DNA from: CAZILN01 sp964540005
GTDB lineage: Bacteria > Bacteroidota > Bacteroidia > Bacteroidales > SM23-62
Direction of reading: 5' to 3'
NCBI GenBank assembly: GCA_964540005.1
Contig: CAZILN010000183.1
Location: 1 to 17,543, forward strand
Length of the DNA stretch: 17,543 nucleotides
Under the pieces are notes generated by a model. That model ran no database searches. It was not told where the DNA came from and worked only from the letters and a program-made list of their open reading frames with translations. This document shows, piece by piece, positions 13,850 through 17,543 of the stretch; position 1 is the stretch's first letter; the number at the start of each line of letters is the position of its first letter. The position numbers were made by a program, and so were the translations under genes.

Positions 13850-15094
13850 TTATTTAATTGTGCTTCTCAGTTCTCCCTTGCTGAGGAGCGTTTTAATTTC
13901 ATCGCCGGCCGATACCTGTTTTGCATCGGACAGGGCTTTTCCATTGAAGGAAGTAATGGAATAACCCATTTTAAGAACATGCCGGGGATCTATGCGTTTA
14001 TTGATCTCACCCAGGGTAACCAGCCTGGCATCTTTAAGGTTGAAATAGTTTTTCAGAGAGAATTTCAGGGTTGAAAGCAGGTCCGTGATACCTGACGAAT
14101 ATACATTCATTTTATTTTGAAGTCCGATGGCAAGGTTCTGTTCCAGCCGGCTGATCCTGTTATTCTCAGTGAGAACGATATTATTTGCCATCAGGACAAT
14201 CCTGTCCTGGTGCCCGGTAAGTTTTGTTTCAAATTCCAGGACACAGCTGATGAGAAATTCAGCGGCTGCTGTGGGGGTTTTTAACTGCTGATGTGCCACC
14301 ATGTCCGTAATGGACTCATCCTGTTCATGGCCGATCCCTGTCAGCACAGGCAGGGGGAACTGGGCAATGTGGGAAGCCAGTTCGTAATTATCGAAACACG
14401 CCAGGTCCGACCTTGATCCTCCTCCCCTGATAATTACTACTGCATCGAAGATGTGCTCGAATGCGAATATACGTTCCAGCGAGCTGATCATCGAGGCTTC
14501 AGCCTGTTCTCCCTGCATGATGGACTGGAAGAGCACACTGGAAAAACGGTATCCATACGGATTATTATCAAGCTGATCCTGGAAATCCCTGTACCCTGCA
14601 GCAGTTGCGGAAGATATGACGGCAATCTTTTGCGGGACAAGGGGGAAGTACAGCTCCTTATTCATAGTGAATATCCCGTCTTCCTTCAACCTGCGTATGA
14701 TTTCCAACCGTTTTTTCTCCTGGTCCCCCAGTGTATAACTTGGATCTATATCACTGATATTCAGATTGAATCCATACAGCTCGTGAAACTCGACCCGGAC
14801 CAGCACCATGACCTTTATTCCCTCTTCGAAACGGTAGCCGGTAGTGCTTTCAAAATAGGACCTCAGCATGCCGCATTTAGATGACCATATGACTGCCCGG
14901 GCCCTGGCAGTAATCTTGTCCGATTTTTCATCTTTCTCAATGAGTTCCAGGTAGCAGTGCCCTGCAGGATTAATTTTAAGTTCACTTATTTCCCCTACGA
15001 CCCAGATAGTTGAAGGGAAGGCATTCGAAATCGCTGATTTTACGGATTTGTTCAGCTCTGAGAGACTGATGGTATGCCTGGAATCTTTATGCAT
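13850..15094 (-). CDS. xseA: Exodeoxyribonuclease VII large subunit
   Basis: Catalytic subunit of exonuclease VII, which degrades single-stranded DNA in both directions in DNA repair and recombination. It is 414 aa, somewhat shorter than the roughly 450 aa of the E. coli protein, the shortening being mainly in the C-terminal helical part. The N-terminus (residues about 10-105) is an OB-fold DNA-binding domain (IWVVGEISELKINPAGHCYLEL). The catalytic domain has AVISSATAAGYRDF, VVIIRGGGSRSDL and LTGIGHEQDESITDMVAH, followed by TPTAAAE; these are the conserved acid and glycine motifs of the family. ATG 15094 lies 4 nt after the subtilase stop, implying co-transcription. A 78-nt gap separates it from the kinase gene. 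Confidence 0.95.
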   Translation of the reverse strand: MHKDSRHTISLSELNKSVKSAISNAFPSTIWVVGEISELKINPAGHCYLELIEKDEKSDKITARARAVIWSSKCGMLRSYFESTTGYRFEEGIKVMVLVRVEFHELYGFNLNISDIDPSYTLGDQEKKRLEIIRRLKEDGIFTMNKELYFPLVPQKIAVISSATAAGYRDFQDQLDNNPYGYRFSSVLFQSIMQGEQAEASMISSLERIFAFEHIFDAVVIIRGGGSRSDLACFDNYELASHIAQFPLPVLTGIGHEQDESITDMVAHQQLKTPTAAAEFLISCVLEFETKLTGHQDRIVLMANNIVLTENNRISRLEQNLAIGLQNKMNVYSSGITDLLSTLKFSLKNYFNLKDARLVTLGEINKRIDPRHVLKMGYSITSFNGKALSDAKQVSAGDEIKTLLSKGELRSTIK

Positions 15095-15098
15095 TCAT

Positions 15099-16754
15099 TT
15101 ACATTTTCAGTAGTTTGATGCGCCTGTGGCTGCCGGCAGTTTCCACATCAATTATGTAAAATCCGGGCTGAAGCCGGCTGAGACCATTTATCATGATGAT
15201 CCCGGAAGCCGGCACCGGGCGTTCAAAACTGAGGGCGAGTTTACCAGAGAGCTCAAAGAAATTGATTTGCGCCATACCGGGAAGGCCTGAACCTATCCTG
15301 ATGTTCAGAAAATCATAACAGGGATTGGGGAACACTTCCAGTTCAGAGGAATTCTGTAATCTTTCATTATAAATACCGCTGATGATGCTTTCTGCGACCA
15401 GGAAATCAGGCAGGCCATATCCATAGTGTTCATCAGGATAATGATATCTATCAGAACTTTGTTCTATCGATTGTTTGATCTCATAATTGGTGACCAGGGG
15501 GTATTTCTGCCATAGACAGGCTGCCATGCCTGCAATAAGCGGAGAAGAAAATGAGGTCCCGTTACCCCTCCCGGTAGTATTATCACTTCGGAAGAGGAGG
15601 GCCTGGTATCCGACAGCCAGAGTATTGGGTTTTACGCGCTGGTCCCAGGTGGGCCCATAACTGGAGAACCCGGCTATTATTCCATTGGTATCTACAGCTC
15701 CTACTGCCAGAACACCCTCTCCGTCTGCCGGTGCAATCATGTATTTCCATGCCTTTTCCCCTTCATTCCCGGCACTGTTGACAACCAGTATGCCTTTCTT
15801 CGCAGCCAGGTTTGCAGCTCTTGTTACCAGGCTTGTCATGCCGTCCATATCCTGGTAGATATAGGATTGTTCGGCATCATCAAACCAGGAATAACCGATG
15901 GATGAATTAATAATGTCAGCCCCGGCACTGTCGGCAAACTCCGCTGCCGCCAGCCAGTTTATCTCTTCTATCCTTGATTCCGAGCGTACATCCTCAGAGC
16001 GCAGCAGCAGGAAACCGGCCTGTGGAGCCGTGCCGATCAGTGTCCCCGGGATATTACCTCCCATCAGTGATAAGACGCTCATTCCATGTGAACTCTGTGT
16101 GAAAAAATCCGCTTCGGGATCGACAAAATCCCTATAGGCGATTATCTGCCCGTTGGCTCGCAGTGAGTCAAATGCACTGAGGGAATCAACCCGGTTAAAA
16201 CCGCCATCAAGAACGGCAATGATCATGTCTTTGCCCTTAAATCCCTGCTCATGCAGGAAATCCCCATGCATAAAGCTTATCTGTTTTCCCGAGCTGCCAT
16301 AATCCTCACCGGATTGAAAATCGTTAATTCCGGCAGTGTTGCCGGGCTTAAGCACAGGTGCCGGGTAATAATAAACCAGTTCTATGTTGCTGATGTAGTT
16401 TTTACCGGAGAGCTTATCTGCCAGGAGAATGTCATTAGTCTCAACGGCAGCAGCATTGAACCATTTAGAGATGAGAAGGACCTTCAGGCCAAAGGATTTC
16501 AAGGAGTCTGATAAGGCCCTGGATACGGGAAGGTCATTGCTCTCAATGGGTATCCCCTGGCTTATGCGGCGCTGAATAGCCCGTGCAGAAAGAAATTCTT
16601 CAGGATGGTAGATGCTGTATCCCGGGTCCTTTTCTTCGGAGAATTCAATCCAGTATTTATAAGAGGTATACTGCGAAAAGAGTATGGTACAGGGTATGAA
16701 GAGCATCCCGGTAAGCAGGATAGTGAATCTATAAACCTTGTACTTTCTATGCAA
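15099..16754 (-). CDS. Secreted subtilisin-like (S8) serine protease with T9SS sorting domain
   Basis: Subtilase of 551 aa. A signal peptide at the N-terminus (TILLTGMLFIPCTILFSQ) and a propeptide-like region (to about residue 160) precede the catalytic domain. The triad is complete: IAVLDGGF (Asp183), SSHGMSV (His223) and NGTSFSSP (Ser401), and NSAGNEG supplies the oxyanion-hole Asn. The C-terminal 80 residues match a type IX secretion sorting domain: VFPNPCYDFLNIRI, a beta-sandwich, then LQPGFYIIDVETAG and a basic IKLLKM end. The protein should be exported through the outer membrane by the T9SS and released or anchored. Its gene lies 29 nt after the MORN gene stop and 4 nt before xseA, so three unlike proteins probably share a transcript. 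The physiological substrate is unknown. Confidence 0.94.
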   Translation of the reverse strand: MHRKYKVYRFTILLTGMLFIPCTILFSQYTSYKYWIEFSEEKDPGYSIYHPEEFLSARAIQRRISQGIPIESNDLPVSRALSDSLKSFGLKVLLISKWFNAAAVETNDILLADKLSGKNYISNIELVYYYPAPVLKPGNTAGINDFQSGEDYGSSGKQISFMHGDFLHEQGFKGKDMIIAVLDGGFNRVDSLSAFDSLRANGQIIAYRDFVDPEADFFTQSSHGMSVLSLMGGNIPGTLIGTAPQAGFLLLRSEDVRSESRIEEINWLAAAEFADSAGADIINSSIGYSWFDDAEQSYIYQDMDGMTSLVTRAANLAAKKGILVVNSAGNEGEKAWKYMIAPADGEGVLAVGAVDTNGIIAGFSSYGPTWDQRVKPNTLAVGYQALLFRSDNTTGRGNGTSFSSPLIAGMAACLWQKYPLVTNYEIKQSIEQSSDRYHYPDEHYGYGLPDFLVAESIISGIYNERLQNSSELEVFPNPCYDFLNIRIGSGLPGMAQINFFELSGKLALSFERPVPASGIIMINGLSRLQPGFYIIDVETAGSHRRIKLLKM

Positions 16755-16783
16755 TTTTACAGCCTGTTATACCTGAGCAATAA

Positions 16784-17543
16784 TTATCTGTTTCCTGGGA
16801 TGATGTTGTTAATATCGGGTTCCGGTATGGTACCCATATCGTTTTCAATCTGTTTCTGAAAATCCAGAGCCTTTTTATAATATACCTCTTGATCAAGGTT
16901 GATCCCGTTTTCATAATTCAGCCGGTATTCCAGTTTTCCTTCATCATTGTAAAATTCCCATGGTCCATCCATTTTCCCTTCAGAATACCTCCCCTTTACT
17001 ACAATATCTCCCATCCTGTTATACAGTATATAATCTCCATGTATCTCACCCATCATCATATTGCTTTCGAGCCTGAGTGAAAAATCCTCATAGTACTGTT
17101 TCCATGATCCGTGGGCAAGATCATTTTTCCATTGTTTTGCCTCGGCAATTATCCCATCCGGGTAATATACATAAGATTCACCCTGCTTATTTCCCATGAC
17201 ATAATTCTCTGAAAAGGTAAGATCTTGTGTATAATAGGAATAATAGCCCCAGGTACTGTCCTTTGTCTGGTTGAAATATCTTCCTTCTGCAGCAAGCTTT
17301 CCGTTCCGGTAAAAAAGCCGTGCATAGCTGTGTATGCCGTCCAGATCATAGTTCATCATGGCTTTGATCCGGCCATTTTCATAGTACCTGTAAAATTCAC
17401 CAAGAGGTTTGCCGTCCCTGAAAAAGCCCCTGTAAATCAGAATGCTGTCCGGGGTATATTTTTTCCAGTATCCCTGCATAAGCCCGTCCTGATCTCTCCG
17501 GTTCCAAACAGTATCGATTTGTGCATCAATCCTGCATGAAGAG
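16784..17543 (-). CDS. MORN-repeat (YwqK-like) protein, probable lipoprotein, start beyond window
   Basis: At least 253 codons are open to the right edge, so the first ATG inside the window (17479) is probably internal. The extra upstream residues read SSCRIDAQIDTVWNRRDQ, and the SSC may be a lipobox, in which case only about 20 residues of signal peptide are missing. The rest is a series of MORN-2-type repeats of about 23 residues with the pattern GxYxxYxxxGxxxxxxxYxxG (for example GEFYRYYENGRIKAMMNY, GDYILYNRMGDIVVKGRY, GPWEFYNDEGKLEYRLNY). Proteins of this kind are often annotated as YwqK family antitoxins, but no toxin gene is visible here, and in Bacteroidota they are common surface proteins of unknown role. 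No enzymatic motif was seen. It is the most upstream visible member of the minus-strand cluster. Confidence 0.82.
   Translation of the reverse strand, partial: SSCRIDAQIDTVWNRRDQDGLMQGYWKKYTPDSILIYRGFFRDGKPLGEFYRYYENGRIKAMMNYDLDGIHSYARLFYRNGKLAAEGRYFNQTKDSTWGYYSYYTQDLTFSENYVMGNKQGESYVYYPDGIIAEAKQWKNDLAHGSWKQYYEDFSLRLESNMMMGEIHGDYILYNRMGDIVVKGRYSEGKMDGPWEFYNDEGKLEYRLNYENGINLDQEVYYKKALDFQKQIENDMGTIPEPDINNIIPGNR

Noticed and set aside
14453..14884. 143-codon plus-strand open frame opposite xseA.
   Set aside because: It lies wholly inside the conserved catalytic region of xseA on the other strand and has no promoter or family signature.
16784..17543. Possible toxin-antitoxin module suggested by the YwqK-type MORN repeats.
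   Set aside because: No toxin-like gene adjoins it, and the repeats are shared by many surface proteins, so the antitoxin label is not supported.

Overview
The window looks like chromosomal DNA from a Bacteroidota bacterium, probably an environmental member of the Bacteroidales or a close relative. Three signs point there. Several intergenic regions carry the Bacteroidota sigma-factor -7 box TAnnTTTG, one of them with a TTTG -33 box 19 nt upstream. A subtilase ends in a type IX secretion (T9SS) sorting domain. There is also a carboxypeptidase-regulatory-domain TonB-dependent receptor, and starts lack clear Shine-Dalgarno sequences. The species cannot be named from the sequence.

Layout. At 1-1406 (minus, running off the left edge) is a lipoprotein amidohydrolase of the YtcJ type. 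Across a 272-nt divergent spacer lie two overlapping exported genes: a parallel beta-helix lipoprotein (1679-3106) and a secreted endonuclease/exonuclease/phosphatase-fold enzyme (3090-4169). The second converges on, and overlaps by 17 bp, a CCA-adding-type tRNA nucleotidyltransferase with an HD domain (4153-5592, minus). Thioredoxin (5733-6089) diverges from it behind a textbook Bacteroidota promoter and ends in a strong hairpin terminator. Next comes a THI-box/TPP riboswitch (6207-6292), whose -7 promoter box abuts the terminator. It leads into a TonB-dependent receptor (6321-8759), probably for thiamin, followed by an orphan family-5 solute-binding lipoprotein (8936-10576). A cytosolic trypsin-fold protein (10713-11552) has lost all three catalytic residues.

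The right third (11563-17543) is a tightly packed minus-strand cluster. In transcription order it is a MORN-repeat lipoprotein (start beyond the window), a T9SS subtilase, xseA, a TPR sensor histidine kinase and xseB. The two exonuclease VII subunits are therefore separated by a signalling gene.

No mobile element, CRISPR array, prophage or tRNA/rRNA gene is visible, and no gap exceeds 300 nt. Most genes belong to known families. The points most worth checking are the triple-dead protease-fold protein, the TPP leader with no visible terminator and its possible link to the solute-binding protein, the kinase inserted between xseA and xseB, and three short tandem-repeat arrays of 19-23 bp period, two of which start at a stop codon. 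I did not see convincing evidence for a wholly new multi-gene system.
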